A stretch of DNA of 64,000 nt from Sporolactobacillus terrae DSM 11697 (GTDB lineage Bacteria; Bacillota; Bacilli; Bacillales; Sporolactobacillaceae), in NCBI RefSeq assembly GCF_000648615.1, contig NZ_JFZC01000031.1, positions 1-64,000 on the forward strand, written 5' to 3'. Each line of letters opens with the position of its first letter. Position 1 is the stretch's first letter. The notes beneath the pieces were generated by a model. That model searched no databases. It worked only from the letters and a program-made list of their open reading frames with translations, and was not told the origin of the DNA. Position numbers and translations under genes: made by a program. Positions 9,016 through 17,575 of the stretch are shown piece after piece.

Positions 9016-9044
9016 TTGCATCGGAAGCAAAAATAGAGTATGAT
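9016..9044 (+). promoter_or_regulatory. SigA promoter of the acoABC operon
   Basis: TTGCAT (9016-9021) and TATGAT (9039-9044) with a 17-base spacer, a good SigA promoter. No SigL (-12/-24) motif was seen, although the B. subtilis aco operon uses SigL and AcoR. Confidence 0.7.
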
Positions 9045-9053
9045 TATATAGTA

Positions 9054-9067
9054 AGAAAACGCTTACA
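9054..9067 (-). promoter_or_regulatory. CcpA cre site downstream of the aco promoter
   Basis: Read on the minus strand, TGTAAGCGTTTTCT matches the cre consensus TGWAANCGNTNWCA at all but the last base. It begins about ten bases beyond the -10 box, so bound CcpA would block transcription. Catabolite repression of acoABC is inferred. Confidence 0.65.
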
Positions 9068-9104
9068 TCATTGCTGTAAGTGCTATATGACGGGAGGAGT
9101 CAGA

Positions 9105-10094
9105 ATGCAAACTGAGGCATCCGCAAAAGACATGACCGTTGAAAAGGCGAAATGGATTTATACGAAAATGCAAGAGATCCGTCAATTTGAAACAGCAGTA
9201 CATGATATTTTTGCGAAAGGTGAAATTCCTGGTTTCGTTCATTTGTACGCCGGCGAAGAAGCGGTAGCGGTCGGCGTGTGTGCGCATCTAACGGATAGCG
9301 ACAGTATTACAAGCACACACCGCGGTCACGGGCATTGTATTGCAAAAGGCTGTGACTTAGATGGAATGATGGCAGAAATCTATGGACGATCGACAGGTCT
9401 GTGCAAAGGGAAAGGCGGTTCCATGCACATTGCCGACGTTTCTAAAGGAATGCTTGGGGCAAACGGCATTGTTGGTGCCGGACTGCCTTTAGCGATTGGT
9501 GCTGGACTTACTGCTAAAGTGAAAAAAACGAAGAATGTTGCGGTGTGCTTTTTTGGTGATGGCGCCAGCAATCACGGTACATTCCATGAGGCTGTGAATA
9601 TGGCTGCTATTTGGAAGCTTCCAGTACTCTTCGTTTGTGAAAATAACGGGTTTGGAGAGGCGTCGACCTTCGACTATGCGGCAGCAGCGGAACGGATTTC
9701 GGACTTTGCGAACGTCTATCGAATTGCGGGCGAAACTGTGGATGGAAAAGATTTGTCGGCTGTATATGAAGCCGCAGGCAAAGCAGTGGAACGTGCACGT
9801 AATGGGGAAGGGCCGACAATTCTTGAATGCATGACCTATCGCGATTTCGGACATTTCGAAGGCGATACGCAAACGTATAAAGATGCCGACCAGCAAAAAA
9901 AAGCGATGACTGAAGATGATGCCATTGTTCGATTTCAAACCTTTGCAAAGGAAAATGATCTGTTGACTGAGGGAGAGATAAAAACGATCGATAACTCCGT
10001 AAAAAAAGCGGTGGAACACGCGATAAAATTCAGTGAAGAAAGTCCGTTTCCTGATGATCACGAAGTGACCACCGATGTTTATGTCTCATACTAA
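9105..10094 (+). CDS. acoA: acetoin dehydrogenase E1 alpha subunit
   Basis: A 329-residue thiamine-diphosphate E1 alpha subunit. Seen: G-F-V-H-L-Y-A-G-E-E-A, T-S-T-H-R-G-H-G-H, the ThDP motif F-F-G-D-G-A running to C-E-N-N-G-F-G-E, and Y-R-D-F-G-H-F-E-G-D. These are closer to AcoA of acetoin dehydrogenase than to PdhA. With AcoB and AcoC it cleaves acetoin oxidatively to acetaldehyde and acetyl-CoA. ATG 9105 has GGGAGGAG about 6 bases upstream; longer in-frame extensions run back into yqjQ and through the promoter. First gene of acoABC. A closely related 2-oxoacid dehydrogenase activity cannot be excluded without biochemistry. Confidence 0.88.
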   Translation: MQTEASAKDMTVEKAKWIYTKMQEIRQFETAVHDIFAKGEIPGFVHLYAGEEAVAVGVCAHLTDSDSITSTHRGHGHCIAKGCDLDGMMAEIYGRSTGLCKGKGGSMHIADVSKGMLGANGIVGAGLPLAIGAGLTAKVKKTKNVAVCFFGDGASNHGTFHEAVNMAAIWKLPVLFVCENNGFGEASTFDYAAAAERISDFANVYRIAGETVDGKDLSAVYEAAGKAVERARNGEGPTILECMTYRDFGHFEGDTQTYKDADQQKKAMTEDDAIVRFQTFAKENDLLTEGEIKTIDNSVKKAVEHAIKFSEESPFPDDHEVTTDVYVSY

Positions 10095-10124
10095 TCTAAT
10101 TGGATCAATCTGGAGGTGCTTGCA

Positions 10125-11159
10125 ATGGCAGTAAAGATGAGTTATTCAGATGCAATTAATGATGCGATTCGCTTTGCGATGCGAAAAGATGAAAGCGTTG
10201 TCTTGATTGGTGAAGACGTTGCCGGCGGAGCCGAGGTTGATCATCTTCAGGATGAAGGGGCCTGGGGCGGCGTTTTTGGTGTAACAAAGGGAATTGTTGA
10301 AGAATTTGGTCGTGACCGTGTGATCGATACACCGATTGCTGAATCCGGTTATATGGGTGCTGCCGTTTCGGCTGCGGTAACCGGTTTGCGTCCGATTTCG
10401 GAATTAATGTTTAACGACTTTATCGGTAGCTGTTTGGATGAAGTGATGAATCAGGCAGCCAAGTTCCACTACATGTTTGGCGGCAAAGCAAAGGTTCCGC
10501 TGACGATCCGAACAATCGACGGCGCTGGATTCAACGCTGCAGCGCAGCACTCACAAAGCCTTTATGCACTTTTCACTCATATTCCGGGGTTGAAAGTTGT
10601 GATCCCTTCAAACCCTTACGACATGAAAGGCCTGCTCCTCAGTGCGATTTTTGATGATGATCCGGTTATTGTTTTTGAAGATAAAACACTTTATGGAATG
10701 AAAGGAGAAGTTGGCGAAGGCTTCTATACCCTTCCATTTGGAAAGGCGGAAATCAAACGTTCCGGTAAGGATTTAACCATTGTCGGACTTGGAAAGCAGG
10801 TTTATACCGCCTTGAAGGCAGCCGATCAATTGGCGAAAAAAGGTTTTGAAACGGAAGTGATTGATCCAAGAACGTTGTCTCCGCTTGATGAAGACACCAT
10901 TATTAAATCGGTGCAGAAGACGGGCCGTCTAATTATTGTCGATGAAGCCTATCCGCGCTGCAGTGCGGCTACCGATATCGCGGCAATTGTTGGTGACAAA
11001 GCATTCGATTATCTGGATGCACCGATTAAACGGGTAACCGCGCCTCATGCTCCGGTTCCATTTTCGCCACCACTCGAAAAGCTGTATATGCCGACACCTG
11101 AGAAGATCATCGAAGCATTCCGAGAAATGGTCGGTGAACATGTATTCTCAGCTTTGTAA
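10125..11159 (+). CDS. acoB: acetoin dehydrogenase E1 beta subunit
   Basis: A 344-residue transketolase-like beta subunit that completes the E1 heterotetramer. Visible features: I-G-E-D-V near residue 30, the segment D-T-P-I-A-E-S-G-Y near 69, R-x-x-D-G-A-G-F-N-A-A-A-Q-H-S-Q-S in the pyrimidine-domain core, and the C-terminal D-P-R-T-L-S-P-L-D transketolase-C domain. ATG 10125 has GGAGGT 7 bases upstream. It lies 30 bases behind acoA. Length is close to B. subtilis AcoB. Confidence 0.9.
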   Translation: MAVKMSYSDAINDAIRFAMRKDESVVLIGEDVAGGAEVDHLQDEGAWGGVFGVTKGIVEEFGRDRVIDTPIAESGYMGAAVSAAVTGLRPISELMFNDFIGSCLDEVMNQAAKFHYMFGGKAKVPLTIRTIDGAGFNAAAQHSQSLYALFTHIPGLKVVIPSNPYDMKGLLLSAIFDDDPVIVFEDKTLYGMKGEVGEGFYTLPFGKAEIKRSGKDLTIVGLGKQVYTALKAADQLAKKGFETEVIDPRTLSPLDEDTIIKSVQKTGRLIIVDEAYPRCSAATDIAAIVGDKAFDYLDAPIKRVTAPHAPVPFSPPLEKLYMPTPEKIIEAFREMVGEHVFSAL

Positions 11160-11240
11160 AATTTTCGAACGATAGGATTGGGAGCATGTGCTGCAAAAGT
11201 GTCACATATCCTGACTTTCATCTGAAAGGAGCGAGTGAAA

Positions 11241-12485
11241 ATGGCGGTAGAAATCATCATGCCTAAAATGGGCATGGGTATGGAAGAAGGAACAGTGGTT
11301 GAATGGCTGAAACAAAAAGGCGATTCAGTCAAAAAAGGAGAGCCTGTCGTTTCAATTAGTTCAGATAAAATTGAAAAAGATCTTGAAGCACCCGAAGACG
11401 GTGTGCTCATTGATATTGAGGCCGAGGCGGATGATATTGTACCTATCGGACATCCTGTGGGCTATATTGGTGCCCCGGGCGAAACCGTTCAAACAAGTCA
11501 AGCAAACGCGCCTCAGCCTGCTGAACAAGAAAAGGACGTTCCAGCTGTCGCAACCCCTGTGCCGTCCCCACAAGTGCCGGATGGCGCAACAGAACCGCGG
11601 CTGCGCGTATCGCCAGCTGCCCGTCGATTAGCGAAATCAGCAGGGGTTGATTTGGCAACCGTTCAAGGCACTGGCCCGATGGGAAGAATCACAAAAGCGG
11701 ATGTTGCAGCGGCTCAAATTAAGAAAGAACAAGAACCTGGTGTACAAACGGAGGCTGCCCCAGTAAATACCCCGACACCACCGGCAGCGCAATCCGCAGG
11801 GACAGCCAAAAAAGTGACGGGTATGAGGAAAGTCATTTCGGATCGGATGTTTAATAGTCTTCAACAGACCGCGCAGCTCACCTTACAGGCCACTGTTGAT
11901 GTCACTGATTTGATTGCTTTCCAAAAGAAAGCGCGAGAAGCTTATCCAATCAATGATGAGGTACGGTTAACGATCACCGATTTTATTGCAAAAGCAGCGA
12001 TCAATGCGTTGCTTGAACACAAATACATGAATAGTCTCTATGAAGGCGATACGATTACAACCTTTGATCATGTACATCTTGGTATTGCGGTTGCACTCGA
12101 TGAAGGTCTTGTCGTTCCGGTGATTCATGGGGCTGATCAAAAATCATTGAGTACGATTTCACGAGAGATTAGAAAAGCAAGTAAGGCTGCACGCGGCAGC
12201 GAATTGAATCAACTCCAGTTGAGCGGTTCAACCTTTACGATAACTTCGTTGGGCACTTACGGTGTCGGTTTCTTTACTCCGGTGATTAATCCTCCGGAAG
12301 TAGGGATTCTCGGAGTCGGAACGATCACTCAGCAGCCGGTCTATGTTGATGATGAACTGCAAAAGCGCAGGGTCATGCCGCTCAGCCTCACCTTTGACCA
12401 CCGTGCCGTTGACGGTGCGCCAGCAGCAGCATTCCTTGCAACGGTAAAAGCAAATTTGCAAGCGCCTTTTAAACTCGTTTTATGA
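11241..12485 (+). CDS. acoC: acetoin dehydrogenase E2 (dihydrolipoyl acetyltransferase)
   Basis: A 414-residue E2 core. One N-terminal lipoyl domain (about 1-76) carries the lipoyl-Lys in S-S-D-K-I-E; a linker rich in Ala, Pro, Gln and Glu follows, then an E3/E1-binding domain (about 113-150, S-P-A-A-R-R-L-A), a second flexible linker, and the acyltransferase domain with the active-site motif D-H-R-A-V-D-G near 388. ATG 11241 is chosen, with AAAGGAG about 9 bases upstream. The E3 gene acoL and the activator gene acoR, next in the B. subtilis operon, are absent; dihydrolipoyl dehydrogenase must come from another locus. The operon ends in a strong stem-loop. Confidence 0.9.
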   Translation: MAVEIIMPKMGMGMEEGTVVEWLKQKGDSVKKGEPVVSISSDKIEKDLEAPEDGVLIDIEAEADDIVPIGHPVGYIGAPGETVQTSQANAPQPAEQEKDVPAVATPVPSPQVPDGATEPRLRVSPAARRLAKSAGVDLATVQGTGPMGRITKADVAAAQIKKEQEPGVQTEAAPVNTPTPPAAQSAGTAKKVTGMRKVISDRMFNSLQQTAQLTLQATVDVTDLIAFQKKAREAYPINDEVRLTITDFIAKAAINALLEHKYMNSLYEGDTITTFDHVHLGIAVALDEGLVVPVIHGADQKSLSTISREIRKASKAARGSELNQLQLSGSTFTITSLGTYGVGFFTPVINPPEVGILGVGTITQQPVYVDDELQKRRVMPLSLTFDHRAVDGAPAAAFLATVKANLQAPFKLVL

Positions 12486-12506
12486 GAAACTTAAGATTAA
12501 TCAATC

Positions 12507-12550
12507 AAGAGGGTGTCTCAAAGTTGAAACGGACTTTGAGACACCCTCTT
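12507..12550 (+). terminator. stem-loop terminator after acoC
   Basis: A perfect 18-base-pair inverted repeat (12507-12524 and 12533-12550) with an 8-base loop. The arm AGGGTGTCTCAAAGT belongs to a stem-loop type seen again at 39878. The T-run after the stem is short, so termination is likely but not certain. Confidence 0.7.
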
Positions 12551-12792
12551 ACAGGTATAAATGATGAACCAAGTACGAGGTGCAAGACTCCTGGGGGATC
12601 AGCGACGGGATGTGTCATGGTCTGTGCCGCGGTGAATGCCAGCATAAAGGAAACGGAGCAGGTTAATGGGAAACCCCGCATCAAAGTAATTATCCCTATG
12701 AAATCGATTTATATTGGATAATAATGTGAAAAGTAGGGTACAATGTGAGCGTAGCATCTATATTTTTTGGAAGAGAAGATAGGGGAATTTTA
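12551..12792. other. gene-poor spacer with a decayed repeat fragment
   Basis: No convincing gene. Around 12575-12640 a GC-rich stretch (GCAAGACTCCTGGGGGATCAG and following) resembles the core of the intergenic repeat seen intact at 33331-33595, but is heavily decayed. AGGGGA before the next start is at 12781. Confidence 0.4.
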
Positions 12793-13869
12793 ATGCCAAA
12801 CTCAAAATACTTTCGTTTTGCCGTATGGGTTCTGATCACTCTAGTAATCTTAATGGTTGGTTCAAAGTTAACCTTTATTTTACAACCGTTAGGGGTGCTG
12901 TTTACTTCACTTGCTACACCGCTGATTATTTCGGGACTTCTTTATTATCTGCTCCGTCCACTTGTACGTGGATTGGTTCGTCTAAAAATACCGAAAGTTA
13001 TCGCCATCCTAATCATTTATTTAGCCGGTATTGGATTGATTACACTTCTTGTTCTCTATTTTGGACCGCTCTTATATAATCAATTTTTGTCATTGATAAC
13101 AAGTATGCCGGCATTGGTCCAGCAACTGAGTGAACAACTGGTAAACTTTCAGAAGAGCGATACATTTTTTAAATTGCACTTAGATCAAATTCCATACCTT
13201 GATTTTGCCAACCGGTTTTCTCGTTCATTATCCACCATTGCGACTTCAATTGGTAATAATGTATTAACGATTATTCAATCGATTACGGGCACGGTATTGA
13301 TCATTGCGACCATACCATTTATTTTGTTTTACTTTTTAAAAGACAGCGACCGAATGTTCCGGGGATTGATGAAATTTATTCCTGACGAGCATCAAGAAAA
13401 AGCGCGTGAAATTTTGACCGATATGGATGCAACGTTGAGCGGATACATACAGGGACAGATGATTGTGCTGCTCTTCGATTTTGTATTTATTTATATATGG
13501 TACTTGATTATCGGACTGCATTATTCGCTTGTCCTTGCGCTTGTTATTTTATTTACGAATGTTATTCCGTTTATCGGTTCATTCATTGCGACAATACCTG
13601 CTGTTATCGTTGCTTTTATTCAGTCCCCTGTTTTAGCAATCTACGTTATTGTTGGAGTGACCGTTGTTCAGCAGATTGAAGGAGATGTGATTTCACCGCT
13701 TGTGATGGGAAGGAAGCTGGACATACATCCGCTGACGATCATTTGTTTGCTGCTCGTTGCCGGAAATTTAGCGGGAATTGTTGGCATGTTGCTTGCTATT
13801 CCTGTATACGCAGTCTGCAAAGTGATTATCACGCGGCTTTATAAGCTGTTTCAGTTGCGCAAACAATGA
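12793..13869 (+). CDS. AI-2E family (PerM-like) membrane transporter
   Basis: A 358-residue membrane protein with about seven or eight predicted spans: two near the N terminus, one at about 60-80, a polar segment around 90-140, and a cluster of hairpin spans after 205. The conserved C-terminal block G-D-V-I-S-P-L-V-M-G-R-K-L-D-I-H-P-L-T is diagnostic for the AI-2E/PerM/YtvI family. Members have been linked to AI-2 export, sporulation or Na+/H+ exchange, so substrate is unknown. ATG 12793 has AGGGGA 6 bases upstream; the frame opens earlier at a GTG with no site. Confidence 0.85.
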   Translation: MPNSKYFRFAVWVLITLVILMVGSKLTFILQPLGVLFTSLATPLIISGLLYYLLRPLVRGLVRLKIPKVIAILIIYLAGIGLITLLVLYFGPLLYNQFLSLITSMPALVQQLSEQLVNFQKSDTFFKLHLDQIPYLDFANRFSRSLSTIATSIGNNVLTIIQSITGTVLIIATIPFILFYFLKDSDRMFRGLMKFIPDEHQEKAREILTDMDATLSGYIQGQMIVLLFDFVFIYIWYLIIGLHYSLVLALVILFTNVIPFIGSFIATIPAVIVAFIQSPVLAIYVIVGVTVVQQIEGDVISPLVMGRKLDIHPLTIICLLLVAGNLAGIVGMLLAIPVYAVCKVIITRLYKLFQLRKQ

Positions 13870-13940
13870 GCTTTGATTGTGCAGAACGCGATGCACTTTG
13901 AGTGAACCTCTATGATACACTAAACTAAGGAGGCGGACGC

Positions 13941-14402
13941 ATGGGCTATATTCAGAAATTGCGCGAAATGATTGGGCATCAACCGTTAATCTTGGTTGGT
14001 TCCGTCGTTTTAATTGCTGATCATCAGAATCGATTATTATTGCAAAAACGGAACTATCCGAAAGAAAGCTGGGGGCTGCCTGGCGGACTTATGGAGTTGG
14101 GGGAATCTGCGGAAGAGACGGCAGTTCGTGAGGTTAAGGAAGAAACCGGCTTGACCGTGAGCGGCCTTAAACTTTTCAATATTTATTCAGGGGTACGCAC
14201 GCCTGCGGTTGCCGAAAACGGCGATCAATATTATCCGGTAACGATTGCATACAAGGCGCAGTCCTTTGAAGGAAAGTGGCTGATCGATCCGAATGAATCG
14301 GAAACGTTCGAATTCCGCAGCAAAGACGAGCTGCCAAGTACCTTATTAAAAAACCAGTTGAAAATTATTGAGGATTATTTCAGTGCTGACGAAAAACAGT
14401 AA
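13941..14402 (+). CDS. NUDIX hydrolase
   Basis: A 153-residue NUDIX pyrophosphohydrolase. The Nudix box runs from about residue 54 to 76, with G-G, the E-L-G-E-S-A-E-E-T-A segment and the metal-binding R-E-V-K-E-E-T-G core, all key residues present. The short body and P-G-G-L-M-E entry suggest a small-molecule nucleotide such as ADP-ribose or an oxidised nucleotide, but substrate cannot be told. ATG 13941 follows AAGGAGG. It ends right before a convergent bidirectional terminator shared with deoD. Confidence 0.87.
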   Translation: MGYIQKLREMIGHQPLILVGSVVLIADHQNRLLLQKRNYPKESWGLPGGLMELGESAEETAVREVKEETGLTVSGLKLFNIYSGVRTPAVAENGDQYYPVTIAYKAQSFEGKWLIDPNESETFEFRSKDELPSTLLKNQLKIIEDYFSADEKQ

Positions 14403-14446
14403 AAAAGCAATGATCTGTACGTTGGTTACGGATCATTGCTTTTTTC
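14402..14446. terminator. bidirectional terminator between NUDIX gene and deoD
   Basis: A perfect 15-base-pair stem (14402-14416 with 14432-14446) flanked by runs of six A and six T, able to stop transcription from both sides. Confidence 0.9.
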
Positions 14447-14459
14447 TAATCCTTTTCTG

Positions 14460-15170
14460 TTAGTCAGTGACAGCCGTTTCAAGAGCGATGTGGATCATCT
14501 CGTTAAAGGTCGTCTGTCGTTCTGCCGCTGTAGTGTCCGGTTCATCTGAGAATATATGATCGCTGACGGTGAGAACGGTCAGCGCTTGAACACCGTATTT
14601 TGCTGCTAATGTGTAAAGCGCTGATGTTTCCATCTCAACAGCAAGGACGCCGTATTCCCCTAATTTCTTGACGAGTTCCATACTATCGCGGTAGAAGACA
14701 TCAGCAGAAAGTACATTACCGGCGCGCAGCGGTACACCAAGTTTTTTCCCAACCGTATACGCCTTATGGAGCAGCGAAAAGTCTGCAGTTGGCGCAAAGT
14801 TGATTTCTGGAAAGATGCCGCGATTAACCGCTGAATCTGTCGTTGCCGACATTGCGAGAATAACGTCCCGAACATGAATCCCTTTCTGGACACCGCCGCA
14901 GGTACCGACGCGGATTAGTTTTTTAACGCCATAATCACGAATCAGCTCGTTAACATAAATAGAAATAGACGGAATACCCATTCCTGTCCCTTGAACAGAG
15001 ATACGTTTTCCCTTATAGCTCCCTGTAAAACCGAGCATGCCGCGGACGTTATTGTATTGCTTTGCGTCCTTAAGATAGGTTTCCGCAATATATTTTGCAC
15101 GTAAAGGATCACCGGGAAGCAGAATGCGATCAGCAATCTCACCGGACTTTGCTTCAATATGTATGCTCAA
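14460..15170 (-). CDS. deoD: purine nucleoside phosphorylase, DeoD type
   Basis: A 236-residue hexameric-type phosphorylase. Family features include the opening M-S-I-H-I-E-A, the phosphate-binding L-L-P-G-D-P-L-R-A and R-V-G-T-C-G-G, the M-E-M-E-T-S-A-L base/ribose site near 180, and S-D-H near 204. It cleaves purine (deoxy)nucleosides, including adenosine, with phosphate. ATG 15170 has AAGGAGGA about 7 bases upstream. It probably shares a transcript with the VOC gene upstream on the same strand, 72 bases away. A trimeric phosphorylase (punA) is encoded at 21811, so both purine specificities are covered. Confidence 0.95.
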   Translation of the reverse strand: MSIHIEAKSGEIADRILLPGDPLRAKYIAETYLKDAKQYNNVRGMLGFTGSYKGKRISVQGTGMGIPSISIYVNELIRDYGVKKLIRVGTCGGVQKGIHVRDVILAMSATTDSAVNRGIFPEINFAPTADFSLLHKAYTVGKKLGVPLRAGNVLSADVFYRDSMELVKKLGEYGVLAVEMETSALYTLAAKYGVQALTVLTVSDHIFSDEPDTTAAERQTTFNEMIHIALETAVTD

Positions 15171-15242
15171 AATGTAGTCCTCCTTAACTGGATCATATCA
15201 AATTCATCTTATTCTAACATGTCACGTCAAAAGAAGGAAAAT

Positions 15243-15632
15243 TCATAACTCATAGAGTTCAAGCGGCAAATCATCGGGGTCTCTAAAAAACGTAAAACGT
15301 TTCTTTGTAAAGGGATCCACACGAATCGCTTCGGTTGCCACACCTTTTGCGCTCAGCATGTGAACCGACGCCTCGATGTCTTGAACGGCAAATGCTAAAT
15401 GTCTGAGTCCGGATGCTTCCGGATGGGTGGGACGTTTGGGAGGGTTTGGAAAGGAGAACAGCTCGATTTGAGCGCCGCTGTCGCCGACAGCAAGATCCAA
15501 TTTATACGAATCGCGTTCCTGCCGATAGGTTTCGTGGATCACCTTCAGTCCTAAAACAGAAACATAAAATTGCTTGGATCGTTCGTAATTCGTACAAATG
15601 ACGGCACAATGATGAATCGAATGAACAGACAT
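15243..15632 (-). CDS. VOC/glyoxalase-like protein
   Basis: A 129-residue single-module vicinal-oxygen-chelate protein with paired beta-alpha-beta-beta-beta motifs. Candidate metal ligands: the His in H-H-C-A-V-I near the N terminus, Glu in I-E-L-F, His in L-R-H-L-A-F and Glu in L-E-L-Y-E-L at the very end. This is the arrangement of small glyoxalase I-like proteins such as B. subtilis YwkD, but substrate is unproven. ATG 15632 is chosen; an in-frame TTG lies nine bases upstream and neither has a strong ribosome site. Confidence 0.78.
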   Translation of the reverse strand: MSVHSIHHCAVICTNYERSKQFYVSVLGLKVIHETYRQERDSYKLDLAVGDSGAQIELFSFPNPPKRPTHPEASGLRHLAFAVQDIEASVHMLSAKGVATEAIRVDPFTKKRFTFFRDPDDLPLELYEL

Positions 15633-15657
15633 GACAATCAACTCGTTTCATAAATTA

Positions 15658-15679
15658 TTTTGCTATTAGTATAGCAAAA
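15658..15679. promoter_or_regulatory. inverted repeat between VOC gene and cation exporter
   Basis: TTTTGCTAT and ATAGCAAAA form a perfect 9-base inverted repeat around a 4-base centre, between two divergent genes. It could be an operator or a small stem-loop; it does not match the zinc repressor sites I know. Confidence 0.35.
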
Positions 15680-15816
15680 AGTGTTCCATGTGTAGTGAAT
15701 AAGATAAGATACGATTGACAGTACATCGGAAAATGATGATACTGAACATAGAAACGATGTTACCTGTATTCACTGATTTCAGGCAGTTTTCTTGGGAAAG
15801 AAGAGGTGAGTCAGAC

Positions 15817-16749
15817 TTGGGGAAAGACATAGTGCATCACGAAAAAAAGGATCATCATGTTCATCACCACGCGGCAAATCAAAGGGCGCTATTGATCAGT
15901 TTTATCATCATAAGCGGGTTTATGATCGTCGAGGCGATTGGCGGCTATGTGAGCGGTAGTTTGGCACTGCTTTCTGATGCGGGACATATGCTCAGTGACG
16001 CAATTTCACTCGGTTTAAGCTATACAGCCATCTTAGTTGGCAATCGAGCTTCGGTTAATAATCGTAAAACGTTTGGTTATAAACGGTTTGAAATTCTTGC
16101 AGCTTTATTTAATGGTGCTTTATTATTGTTGATCTCGGTTTGGATCGTCGTTGAGGCAATCTCACGGATTAACGCGCCTGTCGAGGTCGCAAGCTTTGAA
16201 ATGATGGTGATCGCTTGTATCGGGCTTTTGGTCAATCTTGTTGTTGCACGTATCTTGCATGGCGGCTCGGAGGATAATCTTAATGTGCATAGCGCATTCT
16301 TACATGTGCTTGGCGACCTGCTTGGGTCGCTCGGCGCGATTGCTGCAGCGGTGCTGATTTTTCTTTTTGGGTGGAATCTTGCAGATCCGATTGCAAGTAT
16401 TGTTGTTTCACTGATCATTATTAAAAGCAGCTGGAGCATTTTAAGGGATTCGATTAATATCCTGATGGAGGCAAAGCCGGATCATCTTGATATCGAAAAG
16501 ATACGCCAAGAAATCACAGCAATCGATGGCGTTGATGGAATTCATGATCTGCATATTTGGACGATCACTTCCGAATTTTTGTCGCTCAGCTGTCATTTGA
16601 CAGCAAAGGATGGTGTGGATCGCGATGAATTACTGCGACACGTGGAAACGCTTCTTTCACATTATCGACTGGATCATTCAACCATTCAGATTGAGAGTGT
16701 TCATTTCAATACCTGCCGATCGGATTGTGCCCATCACGGGCATCATTGA
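15817..16749 (+). CDS. czcD: cation diffusion facilitator, CzcD-like
   Basis: A 310-residue CDF exporter with six predicted spans. The His-rich N terminus (H-H-x-x-K-x-D-H-H-V-H-H-H) and C terminus (H-H-G-H-H) and the intramembrane L-L-S-D-A-G-H-M-L-S-D (His and Asp ligands) point to zinc/cobalt/cadmium efflux of the CzcD type. A cytoplasmic ferredoxin-like domain follows residue 215. TTG 15817 is preferred, with GAGGTGA 7 bases upstream; the frame is open upstream with no site. Probably metal-induced; no recognised CzrA operator was found, only a nearby inverted repeat. Confidence 0.88.
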   Translation: MGKDIVHHEKKDHHVHHHAANQRALLISFIIISGFMIVEAIGGYVSGSLALLSDAGHMLSDAISLGLSYTAILVGNRASVNNRKTFGYKRFEILAALFNGALLLLISVWIVVEAISRINAPVEVASFEMMVIACIGLLVNLVVARILHGGSEDNLNVHSAFLHVLGDLLGSLGAIAAAVLIFLFGWNLADPIASIVVSLIIIKSSWSILRDSINILMEAKPDHLDIEKIRQEITAIDGVDGIHDLHIWTITSEFLSLSCHLTAKDGVDRDELLRHVETLLSHYRLDHSTIQIESVHFNTCRSDCAHHGHH

Positions 16750-16799
16750 CCCATGTCGGCATTCGGCTCAAAGTCAGAATATACTAATAGAGCAGGCAT

Positions 16800-16836
16800 A
16801 AACCATGCGGACGGCGTAAAGTCGTTCGCATGGTTT
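16800..16836 (+). terminator. terminator after czcD
   Basis: Arms 16800-16809 and 16827-16836 (AAACCATGCG / CGCATGGTTT) pair perfectly, with an inner GAC/GTC pair. The T-run is short, so strength is uncertain. Confidence 0.5.
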
Positions 16837-16842
16837 GTAAGC

Positions 16843-16858
16843 AAAGAAAGTTTATGAT
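16843..16858 (+). repeat. dispersed repeat head (copy 1)
   Basis: The 16-mer AAAGAAAGTTTATGAT, found identically at 47122 and 60721, each time just behind a terminator. Here the rest of the repeat is not recognisable; the following 150 bases hold no gene. Confidence 0.6.
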
Positions 16859-17016
16859 TTGGGACTGGCTGACGGCGGGGAGCTGAATGCCGTTCTAGCA
16901 CAAGGTTGATGGAAAAAAGCCGTTTGCAGGGCGGCAATAAAGGAGCTGAGCACTTTTTTCTCCTCGGCGGCTCATGATAAAGTAGAGTTATCCATAAAAA
17001 AAGGGAGGTATTGCTG

Positions 17017-17559
17017 ATGAGTAGAGATGCATTGCTTATCATTGATATGAGTAATGATTTTGTCCATGATCAAGGAGGGCTGAGTGCTGGAAAACCGGCT
17101 CAAAAAATTGTCCCTTTTATCGTCAAACTTGCCGATCAATTCAACGAAACGGGAAAGCCGATTTTCTTTTGCATGGATGCGCATGAAGCCAACGATGCTC
17201 ATTTTAATCTCTGGCCGGTCCACAATGTGAAAGGAACGTGGGGGGCACATCTCTATGGCTCTCTTGGCGAATGGTATGTCACTCATAAGCAGCAACAAAA
17301 GGTTCACTTTATACCGAAGCCTGAATATGACGCCTTCATCCGCACCAATCTCGATCAACTGCTGAAGCAATATGAAGTTGATACCGTTCAATTGGTTGGT
17401 GTCTGCACGGATATTTGTGATTTTCTGACTGCGTACGGTGCTTATTCAAGAGGTTATGCGACAATTGCATACAATAAAGGTATGGCAACGTTTACAGATC
17501 AGCATGAACGATTTCTTGAGCACATGCATGCAATTTTTAAAACGACAATCATTGACTAA
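17017..17559 (+). CDS. nicotinamidase-like cysteine hydrolase (isochorismatase fold)
   Basis: A 180-residue isochorismatase-fold amidase. The triad is visible: Asp in L-L-I-I-D-M-S-N-D-F near residue 9, Lys in F-I-P-K-P-E-Y near 104, Cys in V-G-V-C-T-D-I-C near 128. The metal-site Asp and His lie in C-M-D-A-H-E. This pattern fits nicotinamidase/pyrazinamidase (PncA, YueJ), which deamidates nicotinamide for NAD salvage, though other cysteine amidases share the fold. ATG 17017 has GGGAGG 8 bases upstream. The stop lies 16 bases before the tag gene, so they are probably one transcript. Confidence 0.82.
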   Translation: MSRDALLIIDMSNDFVHDQGGLSAGKPAQKIVPFIVKLADQFNETGKPIFFCMDAHEANDAHFNLWPVHNVKGTWGAHLYGSLGEWYVTHKQQQKVHFIPKPEYDAFIRTNLDQLLKQYEVDTVQLVGVCTDICDFLTAYGAYSRGYATIAYNKGMATFTDQHERFLEHMHAIFKTTIID

Positions 17560-17575
17560 AACGGAGGCTCATCAC

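Noticed and set aside
9489-10061. 190-codon frame antisense to acoA
   Set aside because: A shadow of a well-supported gene; rich in His, Arg and Phe, with no ribosome site.
12482-12721. 79-codon open frame after acoC
   Set aside because: It runs through the terminator stem and a decayed repeat, has no ribosome site, and its product is not protein-like.
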